Shown here piece by piece: positions 5,214-5,235 of a DNA stretch of 5,235 nt. A program made the translations under genes and the position numbers. Source of the DNA: Bacteroidales bacterium (GTDB lineage Bacteria > Bacteroidota > Bacteroidia > Bacteroidales > Bacteroidaceae); NCBI GenBank assembly GCA_004552155.1, contig SFPF01000112.1, forward strand, positions 1 through 5,235, read 5' to 3'. Within the stretch, counting starts at the first letter, position 1, and every line of letters begins with the position of its first letter. A model generated the notes under the pieces. It was not told the DNA's origin and searched no databases. It saw only the letters and a program-made list of their open reading frames with translations.

Positions 5214-5235
5214 TTACATAATGTCGGCTGCGCTC
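5214..5235 (-). CDS. Possible last codons of the gene upstream of def
   Basis: One minus-strand frame from the window edge reads SAADIM then TAA (5216-5214), about 90 bp before the def start. In several Bacteroides genomes I recall ruvX (a Holliday-junction resolvase homologue) just upstream of def, and a RuvX protein has an ISA-containing stretch near its C-terminus. However, six residues are far too few to identify a gene, and the other two frames are also open to the edge. Treat this as a possibility only. Confidence 0.2.

Noticed and set aside
5130..5235. Minus-strand frame open from the window edge through tract 3 to a stop near the def start
   Set aside because: It would read through the octamer repeats and gives low-complexity sequence (LVSSTRLLVNSSTNK) with no family resemblance. 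A frame ending at 5214 is more plausible, and even that is uncertain.

Overview
The window looks like a chromosomal segment from a member of the Bacteroidales (Prevotella/Bacteroides type). The evidence is the gene content, the lack of Shine-Dalgarno sequences before the starts, AT-rich spacers between GC-rich genes, and two exact matches to the Bacteroidetes -7 promoter box (TAnnTTTG). Every protein-coding gene I can support is on the minus strand. Reading in the direction of transcription (right to left) these are: peptide deformylase (def, 4566-5123); a 659-residue exported tetratricopeptide-repeat protein (2411-4390); a TolC-family outer-membrane efflux gene that is split between two reading frames (840-1971); and the start of a small exported protein of unknown function that runs off the left edge (1-386). 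The last six codons and stop of another gene may lie at the right edge (5214-5235), but this is uncertain.

The spacers hold most of the unusual structure. Around def there are three tracts of a degenerate 8-bp tandem repeat (AGTADACR). One lies just before def, and two lie between def and the TPR gene in opposite orientations. Between the TPR gene and the TolC gene is a compact repeat element (2118-2376) with 50-bp inverted ends (46/50 identical), internal hairpins of the same design and a perfect 26-bp palindrome. It resembles a REP/BIME-type or MITE-type element. Downstream of the TolC gene is a good intrinsic terminator (about 690-735). Beyond it is an array of four 15-bp near-palindromes (TTACAAAGTTTGTAA) whose centres are exactly 21 bp apart, nested at the middle of a larger dyad of about 138 bp (547-684).

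Deformylase is the housekeeping gene: it removes the N-formyl group from new proteins. The TPR protein is probably a periplasmic or outer-membrane-associated scaffold. The TolC gene probably once supplied the outer-membrane channel of an RND-type efflux pump, but no pump or adaptor gene is visible here, and the frame break removes the region expected to hold a conserved RYxxGE-like motif. I see no complete new multi-gene system. The best candidates for something undescribed are the non-coding arrays, above all the 21-bp palindrome array and the octamer tracts around def.
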